Positions 29,169-41,920 of a DNA stretch of 64,000 nucleotides are shown here, one piece after another. The notes beneath the pieces were generated by a model. That model was not told the DNA's origin and made no database searches. It worked only from the letters and a program-made list of their open reading frames with translations. Each line of letters starts with the position of its first letter. Within the stretch, counting starts at the first letter, position 1. Source of the DNA: Rotaria socialis (Eukaryota; Rotifera; Eurotatoria; Philodinida; Philodinidae); contig CAJNYU010000027.1 of assembly GCA_905331475.1 (NCBI GenBank), forward strand, positions 186,001 to 250,000, written 5' to 3'. A program made the position numbers and the translations under genes.

Positions 29169-29707
29169 GGCGTCGGCCGAACTGGCGGAAAAGGAAAATG
29201 TCGAAACCGGTAATTGCGGAAGGTGAAAACGTCCAACAGGATAACGTCGAATGGAAAAGATGTCTATAGAGAACAAAATATCTTTTTGAGTTGGTATTGG
29301 TTTTTAGTGAGATAAGTTAAATTCGTTGTTCTCCTCGTCTATAGTCTACACTTGTTCATTGCTAGCGTATACCATATATATATATAAGTCAGTCTGGCGA
29401 AAACAACTAACAAATAATTCTCTCTTCAATCGTTGGCAATGCACACTGTCCATTGGACAGTGAAATATCATTCTTAACGGCTAATAAAGGTAAACCATTA
29501 CTAGTGTTTAACCAATATATGTTCACATGCAATAAAACGTCCTCATCAAAAAAGTATTGGGCTTGTATTGAACATAGATGCGACGTACATGTGTACGCCA
29601 ATTTAGAAAATAAAATTTTCTTTTTCTTTAAAATTATCAAAAAACTCAATTTTCGACATTTTCATTTTCGACGTTTTCCCTTTCTGCCTTTTCCACCAAA
29701 ACCGTGT
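29169..29707 (+). mobile_element. FLYWCH zinc-finger fragment in a possible MULE-like element
   Basis: The frame at 29453-29710 encodes the start of a FLYWCH zinc finger: ISFLTANKGKPLLVFNQYMF, then YWACIEHRCDVHV. The Phe, Leu, Tyr-Trp-x-Cys and second Cys ligands are present, but the terminal His pair is missing. The flanks carry imperfect inverted similarity: GGCGGAAAAGGAAAATGTCG near 29181, and at the right end the complement of a GGTGGAAAAGG ... GAAAACGTCGAAA stretch. In animals FLYWCH fingers often accompany MULE transposases. No transposase is seen here, so this would be a remnant. The element borders are tentative; the FLYWCH call is firmer. Confidence 0.5.
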
Positions 29708-30049
29708 TGACTTATTTTAATGATGACGAACTCCAAATTGTCATAACGTATTTTACAGAATACTTTTCAGTCTTCCGTTTTTTTTCATCGTAGTATATGA
29801 CAAGTACATCATACATATTTTAGAATAAACAAAACAGATTCAGTTAATCTTCGCTTATAATAATGAAATTTAAATCATATTTCTTCTTCTTGCCGATTTT
29901 ATTTGGCAACAAAAACAACGAGAAAGAAAGAAAGCACGTAAAACTTGGCAATGATATCACGGCATATGCTGTTTACTCGTTGTCCACGTTGGCTGTAAGT
30001 AATCCTAAAACAATGATTAAACACATCAGTTTAAGTATGATGCAAAAAC
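29708..30049. other. short intergenic, no gene seen
   Basis: Lies between the FLYWCH fragment and the 3' end of eL31. A 67-codon plus-strand frame at 29863 overlaps the eL31 3' flank and looks incidental. Confidence 0.4.
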
Positions 30050-30518
30050 TCAAACCAAACCTTTAAATGAAGGAACTCGAACAAATGTAACCAATGTATA
30101 AAGTTTGTGTAGTGAATCTTCATCTTCGTTGCGTTGTCGAGCTAATCGAACTCGAACACGATAAGGAACATGACTAAATAAAATAATTTGAAATAAAAAT
30201 AAAAATAAAAATAAAAATATACTTGATTCCTTGAGACCAAATTTCCTTGTTTAATTTTGAGTCAATACGGACATCTGGTGTTTTCATCATTTTTTCGGCG
30301 AATTTCTTTAGTTCTTTAATCGCACGTGGTGCTCGCTTCTTGAAAGCACTATTTCAAATACAAATCAAACAGTAAACATTCATAGAAAGATTGAATTGAA
30401 CTTACATGCCGTGCAATCGTTTATGTAAATTAACTGTATATTCACGAGTAACAACCTCATTTGTAATTTGTTTTTTGTTGCCACCACTTTCGCCTTTCTT
30501 TGTTTTAGTGCTTGCCAT
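30050..30518 (-). CDS. RPL31: 60S ribosomal protein L31 (eL31), 120 aa
   Basis: Three exons (30518-30406, 30348-30223, 30173-30050) join in phase to 120 residues; each piece is too short to stand out alone. Exon 1 encodes a Lys-rich start, then [18 protein letters not shown]. Exon 2 encodes [19 protein letters not shown] and [19 protein letters not shown]. Exon 3 encodes [19 protein letters not shown] and LYTLVTFV. All are signature eL31 segments, and the length is normal for the family (about 124 aa). eL31 sits on the large subunit near the polypeptide exit tunnel. Introns are 57 and 49 nt; the second contains an (AAAAAT)n run. The reading ends at TGA 30052-30050. Confidence 0.95.
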
Positions 30519-31248
30519 TGTGAATTAGACACTTGATCTAGAACAAAAATGGTAAATAACACATAGTTATAAACACTCAGTGAACACACTGCTAGCGAAA
30601 CTTCATCATAATGAAAATGAAACGAAGAAATATATATATCTTTGAAATAATTCACGATAAGTCGATTCGATCATCCAATCGTTATGCGATCGAAAATGCA
30701 TAGAAAAACCTCTCGAAAATGATCCTTAAATGCATTGTTAATGACACCTACAGGAAAAAAGTTCGCTTGGTCAGACGACAACAAATCTTCTTTCAAAATT
30801 CGAAATAGCAGTACAAGACCATATCCGATGTCTAATTCGACTTCGAATATAAATGAAAACCTGAAGAACTATTTACAGTTCGAAAATAAATGCAACAAGG
30901 ATGCTTCCATGTCGAAAGCAACTCAAAAAGAAAAAGAAAAACTTAACTGAACGACACTGTCATATCTGAAAGTAGAAATAGAAAAAAGTATTTATAATTT
31001 TATAAATTCAACATGGTACTCTTCTCGGAAAGCACAATTTTAAATACTGCGAATTATTATTATCAATCATCACTTGTAAATGATGAACATTATAAAAAAA
31101 TATAGATAATAATCTATTGTTTGTTAAAACAATCATTTTTATAACAATTTTACAAATAGAAAAAAACGAAATACCCATAGTACATGTACTTAATTTGTAG
31201 TGCATCGCAATATTGTTTGAACATACTGACGAATATTCTGTTTATTAA
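30519..31248. other. intergenic with one doubtful small frame
   Basis: A 71-codon plus-strand frame (30735-30950) encodes a polar Lys/Asn/Ser-rich peptide, divergent from eL31. It has no recognisable family and may be chance. Confidence 0.3.
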
Positions 31249-31325
<77 letters not shown>

Positions 31326-31341
31326 NCCCCCCCCCCCCCCC
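31249..31341. repeat. poly-G run, one N, poly-C run
   Basis: 77 G (31249-31325), a single N at 31326, then 15 C (31327-31341). This is a low-complexity junction and most likely an unresolved assembly join rather than biological sequence of exact length. Confidence 0.9.
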
Positions 31342-31575
31342 TTCAAAATTCGAACTTGGCAATACGACATGTTATGATGTTGAAATTTTCTGCACATGAT
31401 AGTTACTAGTCAGCGATGTGCACAAAAACAATTCAGCCTTCTATCTCTTTGTTTGGGGTAGTTATGATGATTTTAATATGCACATATATCTAATTTTGGG
31501 TCTTTTCGAATCTCCAACGAAATTCTGTCAAAACAATGCACAAAGTTTATTCATTCTTTTCTATTGTATAGAAGA

Positions 31576-31766
31576 CACTTGGGGCTAGTGACTCTCGTGG
31601 CACTTTTTTGTAATTTCTTCCTTCTTTTCTCTTGAGACTTGCATGAATTTGAAAAATTTTCAAATATACAAAAAACACCCGAGTTCTATTAAAAGAAGAG
31701 TACGCTTTTCTTCATCGGTAATGATTTTCAAAAAAAAACGGCCACGAGAGTCACTAGCTTTAAGTG
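31576..31766. mobile_element. short MITE with CACTT...CTAGTGACTCTCGTGGC inverted termini
   Basis: The left end CACTTGGGGCTAGTGACTC (31576 on) and the right end ending CACTAGCTTTAAGTG (31766) are inverted copies. The core GCTAGTGACTCTCGTGGC (31583-31600) is matched exactly by its complement at 31741-31758. Both arms continue into a T or A run next to AAAAACGGCC/GGCACTTTTTT. 191 bp, no coding capacity, and no clear target duplication. Confidence 0.7.
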
Positions 31767-33802
31767 ATAACTTTCAAACAAACAAAAAAACATTTAGCTT
31801 CATCCTTTGTTTTAATAGACAAGTCTTGGAGATGCTTCGTCAAACCCACACTTTAAGAAAACTTGAGAACAATCTGCTGGAATTGTTTTTTGAATGATAA
31901 TAAAATATGCAATGATGTATGAGAATCAGCATTTGATTCTGACCAAAACAGATTAGTTCGTTTTTCGCACAGGTCAAAAAACCTTTTTCGAAGAAAACAT
32001 TTTTTGCCGTAGACTCCCGGGTAACGAAAAAACGTTTTTTTTTCAATTTCTGTCCAAACTTAGATGATTCTTAGGTTATCGACATCGCTGATCACGAATA
32101 TGATGTTCATTTTGCTTCAAAATACTTATGGAAGTGGGATCATAGATGTTGCCGAACATCACAAGAAAGCTTAATAATAATTAATTGATTTAGATAGCAC
32201 GTACTGTACACTAATTTACATTCTGTTGTCTGTAAAACCTTTTTCTTTTTTAATCGTCGTTTTTTCACACAAAAAACAACGATTAAAAGAAATTGATTTT
32301 CTTTGTAGTGGATGTAAAAGTTTTTTTTATCGAAAATTAACCTTTTTAGAAATATAAAGTCTGAAATTCCTATTGATCCTTAACGTACCCACCTCAAAGA
32401 AGTCGAAAATGCACTCATCTGGTTTTCATCATTCTGACGAAAATTTCCAATTTTGAAGGGGAGGAGGGAGGCTTAACTTATTCAGGATTACACGAATTAA
32501 CTTTCTCAATCATATTTTCCAAGATTTGAACATGGTTTTATCATAATTACATGGTTATCCGTTATTTTTAACTGCTTAAACCTGCATTTTGTCCGTGATT
32601 CTCGCTAAAAATAGCATCCTTCAATCTAGTTTAACATTCTGTATGCAGTGCAAAACAAGAAGCTAGTATAATAGCACACGTGAACAAATTTCGATAGAAA
32701 GTATCGACTCTAATGATAATTTAATTTACGTATCATTAACCATACTAGGCTATCATGTATCAAATGGTACGATCTGTTTAAATGTGTGACACCGCGCATT
32801 GTATACACGTTTTGCCGCCATGTGGAGTTTTTAAAGAAAAAAAAAGCTTTTTCCAATACCTTTTTTTTGGTTATTGACTTGCTTGCTATTTCACATTAAA
32901 TTTATTTTAAAAAGAAGATTCGAAAGTGTAGCCATGTGCGTGACTCGAAGTACTACTGTTCATCGTCTTCATCTATTTTTATGATGAATTCTAATTTTTT
33001 GAATACTCAGAGACTGTTCTGGAATTGTATTGGTTTATAATTATTTGTTTATTTTGAGTTTTCGAAAAAGTGAAAATGCTTATTATATCAAAAAGCTTGA
33101 AAAACGTTCGTGTGCTCAGTGTCAAAATACATTTTTTGTTAGCCATTTTCAAAAGAGATTTAGATACGACGATATACTTCTTATGGATTAAAAGCCAAAT
33201 ACTATTAATTTTCTTTTGTAAACATTTGTTTAGAAATATTTGTCTCATTGGAACTGATGTTTTTGATAACAATTTTCTGCGTTTCTATACTGAAATATAA
33301 ATATATAGAAAAGCAACGAGAAACAAATTGATTTTTCGACTTCCAATGATTACAAGTAATTTTTAGCATTAGAAATCATTTTATTTTTTCTTGGTGTAGA
33401 GTCTAAATTTATTTATCAACTCTTAAATATCTTGTATTATACAAATGTGTTTATTTCACAGATAACTTCTTCATACGCATGATCATATTAATTCCTTGCT
33501 AAACTTTTTTTCTTCACAACAATACAAAATGCACAAGACACATTTCTTCTCTTTTTTTTCCTAATAACACCGTATGATAATTCGCCTAGGTTTACAAGAA
33601 GAAAATCATTTTTGAAAGATTCCGAATACTTTACTCTTCCGAAATGCATTTTACTTACTTGGACACAATTGATTCTCGTATCATTTCTTGTAAAGTTATG
33701 TGTAATTCTTTTTAATGATTTATAATTAATATGAAGTAGAATATTATTTTGTAAATATGTTTTGATATTAAATAAAAATTCTTCGATGCAATCATTATAA
33801 AC
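31767..33802. other. intergenic; one strong hairpin
   Basis: No gene seen. An inverted repeat at 32246-32289 (arms TTTTTAATCGTCGTTTTTT and AAAAAACAACGATTAAAAG around a 5-nt loop) could form a stable hairpin. The rest is AT-rich. Confidence 0.45.
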
Positions 33803-35579
33803 TCATTCAATATCAAGTTGACTAAGATAAAAATATTTAATAATTGATAAACTATGATTATCATTCATTGATTTATAAGATTGTTTTTTATTTTGTGGAT
33901 GACAATCAGTCGCACATAATTTTTCCATAAATGGAAATGATTGAGAGATTCGAATAAAAAATTCATGTTCAACAGATTGTTTATCATATAGTGATTCAAC
34001 ACGAACATATCGATACAATCCACCCGGAAAATGATTTGCTATATCTTCATAATATTGCATGAAAAATGAATATGACTAAACATGACATTGACTCTGTTTT
34101 AGCTCGAGAAAATAATCAACACAAGATATGGTTTTAGTGTCTTGAAAAGAGTTGAATGTCTTCCTTCAATGGTAAATTCATTCCATCTTTAATGAAAATA
34201 ACCGAACAAGTATCACATGTAAATTGATTTAATAGTGGCATATGATTAAGAATATTTTTCTGCAAAATGATTTTCATCAATAAACATTTCATCAACAAAG
34301 GCCGTAAGATACAAATCAAGTTTTTCTAAATTTGACATTCGATAAAGAATTGGTAGAATTACTTCATCATAATGCGATGTAGTCAAAAAATAAGACAAAA
34401 AAACACTTTAGATTTGGTATTTTTCCCTAGAGAAAAAAATAAAAATAAAGAAACTTATTTTCTTGTAAAACTAACTTAATTTTCAATTTTTTCTGGCCGA
34501 TGAATGTTAGCCAAATCAATACTGAGTGTGTGAAGTTGATTGAAGCGATCATCGAGAATATAGAGACACAAAGAAATTGAACCTTAATATTTAATACTAA
34601 AAGAGATGAAGAAGAAAAACTAGGAGATAGAAAATCGAATAATAATAATCGAACAGTATTTTTATATGAAGCATCATAAAATGTTAAAACGAATTAAATT
34701 AATAAAAACAGTAAAGATATTATTGCATATGTTTTTGATTGTTGATAGATCATTTTCATCTGGATCAATTTCAATAATCAGTGTCATAGTTTGATTTTTA
34801 AACATACCAGATGAAAGACTTTTATCTAACTAACATAGATACGATTATAAGACAATAAAAAAAAAACAATATCGTAATCAACTATACATGTATTCACCTT
34901 TAGAAATAATCTCTCTAGTTCCCATACATTACCTCGTTGAAATGTAGCCCATAAAAAATTTATTAAAATTAATGATTATTATCTTTCTAAACATTGTTTT
35001 CTACTCATCAAAAATATTTTCTATTTTCGTTTAAAACCCCATAGTTAAATATGGATTTGAAAATAAAGTTATTTAGTGTCTCAATGATCTATTCAACTGT
35101 ATTAAAAATTTTATCAACGTATTCATTTCAATATTAATGTATCTTTCATTTGTTTAAAATTAAAACAATTTTATTGTGACTTTCTTACGAATAAAAAGAT
35201 ATATAGCTGTCTCTTCTTCGATATTATATGGACCGACTCCACATAAATCTGGATAATTGGTAACACGTAGAATACATTTCGTAGTTGGTGATTCAAGTTC
35301 AAGCCATATGATTTTCATAAAAATTTCAGGTCAAATTTGTGAACAAAATCGATCAAGTATGAATTTTGACGCAAACTGACTAATGAAAATGGGCGACAAT
35401 GGAAGACAATTCAAACGCCTTATCAATATTGCATCATGCATAATTCTATACAGTCGTTCATAGACACTTTGTAAACAATAAAGAGCTTCAATATTGCTCA
35501 ATTTTCTGAAAATAATTAGAAGAATTTCATCGAGTAAGTCATTCAATTCAACACATAAATATTTCATATTTGTTTTCAC
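33803..35579 (-). pseudogene. F-box protein pseudogene (bdelloid-type F-box/leucine-rich family)
   Basis: The start at 35579 encodes an F-box: LNDLLDEILLIIFRKLSNIEALYCLQ. The frame is stopped by TGA at 35333-35331 but continues unshifted with MKIIWLELESPTTKCILRVT and NYPDLCGVGPYNIEEETA, typical family sequence. Further downstream, fragments remain in other frames: LLNQFTCDTCSVIFIKDGM near 34200 and GGLYRYVRVESLYDKQSVEH then FFIRISQSFPFMEKL near 33950, ending at 33803. The central part is scrambled with AT-rich insertions and stops. The intact family would act as a substrate receptor of SCF ubiquitin ligases. This copy looks dead, although a few introns could account for some frame changes. 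Confidence 0.6.
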
Positions 35580-37418
35580 TTGTCTATTCGGTGCACATTA
35601 GAAAAAATAATTTTATTTCAACATTTTGACCAGTGAGTCAAACGTATTATATGTTATGGTATACTGAAAAATAAGACATGTATAAGTGCATCTGCAAGAA
35701 ATAATTATGAATAAAAGGTAGCCAAAACGTAGTGGAGTGTATTCACAGCGGATGAAGATGGTGCGACTGATTTGATGTTAAATTTTAGATTTCTCTCTGA
35801 AACTCCGTGTTTCGATTGTATCTTTCACTTCTTATTGCTGAGAAGCACTCTCTTTCTAAATTTTCTGGATTCATCACTATCACAAACAAAAATAATAATA
35901 AGACAACACGTTTCTGTTTATGGATGTTCATTTCTTTTGTTCTATGACAAATGAGAAACAATTTAACAACTGACCAGTATCCATAAAGATGTTTGGAACA
36001 TCTTTGATATTTTCGTTTGTTGTATTGTTTCGTCCAGTTGTTTTCTTCTTTCGATTAATTTGATGCGTATTGATGAAGATGAATAGTCCTCGATTTCTTA
36101 TGTGATGATTTTCTTGAGTTTTCTTTTCAATTCTTTACTTATATCATGAGTCGTAAAAATTTCTAATTCAATTCTAATTTCAATCCGTATTCCTTCAAAA
36201 GATAAAAATTTAGAATTGACTGATGAATAATCCACAATTCATTTTTTATAATATGACATCGAAGCTATTGAATCTTGAAGACGAATCATGATAATCCTTG
36301 TGATGTTCTGATGGATTAACAGAAATACGAGAGAATCTTCTGTTCGATAATAAATAATTAATTGGTAGTCTTTTAATTAAAACGAATTTGTTTCTTTTAT
36401 TATGTAAAACGAAGAAACCAAACCAAACTGAGTACAAACATTGGAAGTGATACGTATCATTTTTTCCTGCTAATTTTACTCTATTTTCACTACAATAAAT
36501 TTAATTAAAGTTTTTGTATTTGGCTGAATCTATGTGTGAACACACTTTATTATATTATACTGTAAATCAAATGAGCTGTGATTATCATTATTACTGAAAC
36601 CCACCATTTTGATAACAAATTTTATCAGACAATTAAACTACGATTGATATCCGTTGTGGAACTATCTGTAAAATATTATCGTTTTACTTTCTCTTGCAAT
36701 ATGATCTTCGATATTGTTCTGATGTTAATAGATTTTCAATGAAGAGTTTGTTTCAACAAATGCTTACTATATTTTCTTCACAAATAACAAATGTTTAGCT
36801 AGTTAATCAATCCGCTTTTGTGATATTGCACCGTGTCAGATATACTATCAAACTGTTTCAATTAGAAGAAACTGTGAATTCAAAATTTTGCGACGAAGAA
36901 CTTGGTATTGAATAATAGAATCAACCTTGTCAAGCATTTTAATTTAGAGATAATTGAAGAATCGATTTCTATTCTTTTAAACAAGAATTTCGTCTATCAT
37001 TTGTACAATAGAACGGCTTCAATAAAAGTCTTCTAGAATCTTACTAAAAATAGAGAGCAAAAGTACTTCATTCTTTAACCATTATCATTCTATTCAATAT
37101 ATGCCAATAAAATACGAGGATTTATTCATTATTTTTAGGTTCCATTTTTTATTTCCGAAATTTCTGTTCTGTTGAATTACGAGAAGATGAAGATGCAAAT
37201 CGAAAAATTTCTTGAATAAAACTGTATTTAAATTGATGTTTATTATTATGAAAAGACCAATTTATTCTATCTAAGTCAAATCATATCATTCATCAAATAA
37301 ATACCTATCCAAAACCAAGGGGGTCTCTTTAGTTTATTTGTTAAAAGAAAGAAAGAAAAGAAACTAGATATACACTGAGGACAATTGATGAAAGTGGATG
37401 CTATGAAAGATTAATTTT
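35580..37418. other. intergenic, no gene seen
   Basis: AT-rich sequence between the F-box pseudogene and the NDUFS5-like gene. No exon, RNA or repeat structure was recognised. Confidence 0.45.
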
Positions 37419-38234
37419 TCAATTCAAATATTTGAATGAAGGCCAATTATATCCATCGATCAATGGATCTTCGGGAAATGGTAGATTTTTCTTGACGCTA
37501 TAAAATGAAATTATTTTAAATAATACTCAATAACTATGAAGGATTTATATATTTACCGATGCTGATACATATATTGATGGCGAAGGATCTAGAATAAGAA
37601 GAAGAGAGAAAAAACAAAAATTTGATAAAAAATTCATTAATCGAATCATGCTATTATTACTCGTTTTTGTGAAAGTATGCATTCTTTGACATCCTCCTTT
37701 TCATCTTGACATAGATATCGATGAGTACTTGGCATCTAAATTAAAGATATTTTCTTTAATGTTAACATAAAAATGATTTTTACAATAAATACTCTAACAT
37801 ACCATATGTGTACACATTCGATATTGTTTGAATACTTTTCCACATCCCATATCACCTAAGCCCATAGCCCAAGGTTCAAGAGCCATATTAAATGGTGAAT
37901 AAAAAACACCAACGGTTGGTGATGGATCAACAACTTTACTATGGTACCAACGTCGATGCCAACGAACAAACGGATTGATATGTTCTATAGGTTGGACATC
38001 TGTATTGTGAACAAGTCGTTGTTCTTGCTCATCGTCTTGTTGATTACGAACCGCTATTTCTGCATCAGATGAACCGGGATTCGGCATTGGGCGACCAGCA
38101 TCTGTATAATGACCAATTAGACGCATTAATGCAGGCATTTGAGCAACATATGGGCGAGTTGGATAAGAAAGATTAGCAGATAGAAGAGGAGTTTTTGACT
38201 CACTCTTCTTATCTTCTTTCATATCTTCGACCAT
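37419..38234 (-). CDS. NDUFS5-like: twin CX9C protein, NDUFS5-like mitochondrial complex I subunit (205 aa)
   Basis: Four exons join in phase: 38234-37803, 37735-37661, 37588-37557 and 37497-37419. The C-terminal half carries two CX9C motifs (CGKVFKQYRMC and CQDEKEDVKEC), then SQKRILRHQYMYQHRVKKN and a FPEDPLIDGY tail. Order and spacing match NDUFS5, the CHCH-fold accessory subunit on the intermembrane-space side of complex I. It is longer than usual (about 106 aa in humans) because of an N-terminal extension of roughly 100 residues beginning MVEDMKEDKKSESK. It starts only 97 nt after the NOC2L stop on the same strand. A TTGTTTCAG acceptor-like site lies 28 nt before the ATG. Other CHCH proteins are possible alternatives. 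Confidence 0.7.
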
Positions 38235-38331
38235 GTCAAAAAAAAAATATATATATATATATCTGAAACAAGTTAACAACAAAAGTTAACATTCAGAGTA
38301 TTATCTCTGATTGTATGTTATTTTATTTCTA

Positions 38332-41300
38332 TTAGAAATCATCAACAGACATTGTTTTAACACGATCTTTTTGACAATCAAATTTCTTTTTAACAATAGA
38401 AAGAAATTCATTTTTAGTCGAATTTGATGAACCACCGTTACTCATTTTTATTTGGCGTCTAGAATATTAATCAAAATTAGTATTTTTAACAAATTTATTT
38501 CCGCAAATATTTTGCTTACTTTTTGACTGGTGGACTTGTCAATGAATCTTCTTCCTCATCGGTTTCAACATTATCACCAGTAGCAGCAATATCATCATCA
38601 TCATCCGCATCATCTTCGTCTTCTTGCTGTTCTTGTTCATCATCAATATCGTCATGTTTTCGTTTCGCTTTTATTTGAAAAAGTTCTTCTTCTTCTTCTT
38701 CATCGTTATCACTGAATTCTTTTTCTATCATTGATTTGAAATTTTGTTTTCCAGCGACTTGTCGTTCAGGTCGAATTAAATCGGGTAATGATGATCGACC
38801 TAATGTCGATATCTATTTAAGAAATTTTTATGTTAAGAACAAAATTGCTTGTTTTCGTCGAGCAACTAACCTTTTCTTTTTGCGCAATATCTTCTAAAAC
38901 TTCACGTTGTCTCAATGATTTATATCGTTGAAAGTGAACAACAAGCGGACTTGACGTTGATTCTTGACGACTTTTTTCAAGCCAATTATCCTATTCATTT
39001 GAATAGAAAAGCAAATAATGGCAAATATTGAAAAATAAGAAAGTTCTCTTTTTCTACCATTAGTTTTACGTCTTTCACATTTAAACCTGCTTTTTGTCGT
39101 CGTTCTTCAATTAAATTGATATTTTCTTGTACTTTTTCTAATAAACCTCGAATAACTTTGACGAAATTCTGCACTTTGCAAACTTTGATAAATTTTTTAC
39201 ATTTAAGTATTAATGGATAAACAAGTTCAGGAAAAGTAACATGATGAGCATAATGAACAAGATAAAGCATAACAAGTTCATAGAATTGATCCATTAAACC
39301 ATCCTAAATGAAATTTAATCTTGAATTTTATATGCGAAATATTATTGAAAAATAAAAATCAAACCTTATAGGCTCGATCATCCATTTGTAATTTTGTTAA
39401 TTTTAATGATGTATCAAAATTAATATATTGAGCTTTAAGAGTAGCTGTCTTATGACGTTTGTTGAAATCAGTCATATCAAACATTTCAAGTAAAAATGGT
39501 AAGACAGGTACAAATACAGATGTTAATTCAGTTAATTTAATCAAAAGACGAACACAATGAAATCGTAATGGATAATAACGAGTTGTTGGTACTAACCTAT
39601 TGAAAACAAATAGTTTTTTAATTAAACAATTCGAAGGAGCAATTTTGAGTCGATCAGATTTATTTTCTTCAAAGTGTATTTCATTCAAATTTACATTTTG
39701 ACTATCAGATGAATTAGAAATATATAAATTTATTCTTTTTCCAAATACAATAGACCACCCAATGAAGAAAAATGCCGTTACTAAATGGACTTCATCGAAA
39801 AAAAGATCTAACACATTATTTAAACAAAGAAATCGAAGAGAATTTTAGTAAAAGCAGATTTGATAAGTCAAACTATCGTAAAATATTATGATCTATATCT
39901 TCTTTACATAGTACTGACTGTAGGATATTATCCCAATATATCGAATTGTAACTACTAATAATTATCCGAACAAGAAAACTATTCAGCAAGCATGGAATTT
40001 CAATAAAAAAAATACTCCAAGTAAAATAATTATACCTAATTGTACCAATGATAAGTTCTGTCAGTGGATGTATGAGTTGTTGAATTAATTTTTCTTTAGT
40101 ACTATATAAAACACCAATAACATTTGTCCACAAACTTAATGCATGGACAAATTGCCAACTATAAACGCTTTGAATATTTTCCTAAATACATATTATTTTC
40201 TTATGAAATTGAATCTTTGAAAAACAAAAAGAAACTTTCAACAGACCTGTTTTTTATTTTGGATAGCTGTACGTAAATAAACAGCAAGTTGCCGAAGAAA
40301 AACAAAACCATGTTGATATGTAATTGTTGGATCAAGTGAATAGAGTTCAACTAAAGATCTTTGCATAAAATTTATTAATGGAAGTGTTGTTGGCGATGTA
40401 AATTTGCAATTTTTCAAATAGTCCAAATACATTTTCTATGAAAACAAAAAATATAAAAATCAGATATTCTTGTGAAATAAAATATTTACTCTCAAAACAA
40501 CACCAATCATTTCTTTTCGATGTTCACGTATCAAATGAAACAAACAAACAAATGCAATAACCCGACTACGTTCATCTGATGCTGTTGACCAAATATGAAT
40601 TAATTCCTAATTTGAACACAAAAACATTTGAAAACAAATGAAAGATTTTTTTTCTATTTTGTTGCAATTACTTTAACAAGCGCTTGCCGTGTATTTGATG
40701 AAACAATAACAAATGGAATTAGAGAACGAACATGTCGAAGAAGAATATTTAATGTACTTGGAACATTAATCATCGATATAAGCTAAATATGTATGAAAGA
40801 TAATATAAAATAAAACTATTTCAACAATAAACAAACTCTTGTAAAATGTAGCAAATATTTCTTGAGAATATTTTCAATATATTTCCAATTAGAACTTGTT
40901 TCTGGTTTTAATTTAGTTTTTGCAACAATTTTTATTCGAAGAAATCGATAAATAGCCGGTAATAATTGTTTCAAGCAAACGCGAACAATTGCATTAAATG
41001 CTAAAAGGAAACAGTTTCTGAAATTTATAATTTATAATTTATGATAAAACATACACTCTGGATCATCGATTGCACCACTTGTTATTTGTTTCTTTTTCTT
41101 TTTCTTCTGGCTTTCATCAGCTGATACATCAGTACCACCATAAGCTGATTGTACAGCGAAACCAAAAGCTCTTATAACTTGTCGAATAGTGATGAGTGTT
41201 GGTTGACTTTTCTAAATTTTATAATCAACGAATAATAGAAGAATTTGATGAAAATACTTTACTTGAAGTTGATTAGACCATTTATCAATTGTTTCAGTTG

Positions 41301-41737
41301 TAACTTGTTGTTGTTCTTCTTTACTTAATGGTTCACCATTTTCATCTTCCTGAAAATAAATTTTATTCATATTTGTTTTTATGAAAAAGACAATTCGAAT
41401 CAAATACATCTTCAGACATAGGTTCAATTTCAGCCAATTGTTCAGGTAGTTGATGAAATTGTTGTTCGGGATCATCATCCGGAATCGATTCATCATCTTC
41501 ATCAGCATTAAAATGAAGTAAACTTGCATCTTCTTTTTTTAAAAACTTATAAAATTCTGGATCAACCGTTGCTAAATCAGCTAAATCCTTTTTATGTTGA
41601 GCTGATGCCGATATTCCATTTTCTTTTGGTCTAAAAATTATACAGGAAATTTTTGAAATTTTTCATAAAATTTTTATAACTTACTTTTTGCTCTTTTTTT
41701 TATCTTTTTTTATTGGTTTTACGATTCCGGATTTCAT
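38332..41737 (-). CDS. NOC2L: nucleolar complex protein 2 homolog (Noc2/NOC2L), multi-exon
   Basis: About a dozen exons run from ATG 41737 to TAA 38334-38332. Recognisable segments in order: a Lys-rich start (MKSGIVKPIKKDKKKSK), an acidic region (FNADEDDESIPDDDPE), YLKNCKFTSPTTLPLINFMQ then SLVELYSLDPTITYQHGFVF, LIHPLTELIIGTIR, LVPTTRYYPLRFHCVRLLIK, VPVLPFLLEMFDMTDFNKR, HVTFPELVYPLILKCKKFIK, VQNFVKVIRGLLEKVQEN, an acidic region (EEEEELFQ), and a basic C-terminal exon. These match the Noc2 family, which binds Noc1 or Noc3 in 60S pre-ribosome maturation and export. One intron (40035-39597) is about 440 nt; its internal open frame is not coding. CAG immediately precedes the ATG (see findings). 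Confidence 0.92.
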
Positions 41738-41920
41738 CTGAAAGAATATCTAATTATAATTATAGATCAATATTGATCGCCTATGGAGTTGTTTTTTTTC
41801 AAAAAGTATAAATAAAAGTTTTTATAAGAAAAAAAGAAAGAAGAAGTATTTTTTTATCTCGTTAATCTGACTTATGCGCACATGAATTATACATATGTAA
41901 AAAAAAAAGAAAATCACTGA

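Noticed and set aside
31150..31399. Poly-Pro and poly-Gly open frames
   Set aside because: They are translations of the poly-G/N/poly-C junction.
39597..40035. Open frame beginning MLDLFFDEVHLV upstream of a NOC2L exon
   Set aside because: It lies within a 440-nt intron; splicing at 40036/39596 restores the family sequence (TIR-LVPTTRYYP) in phase.
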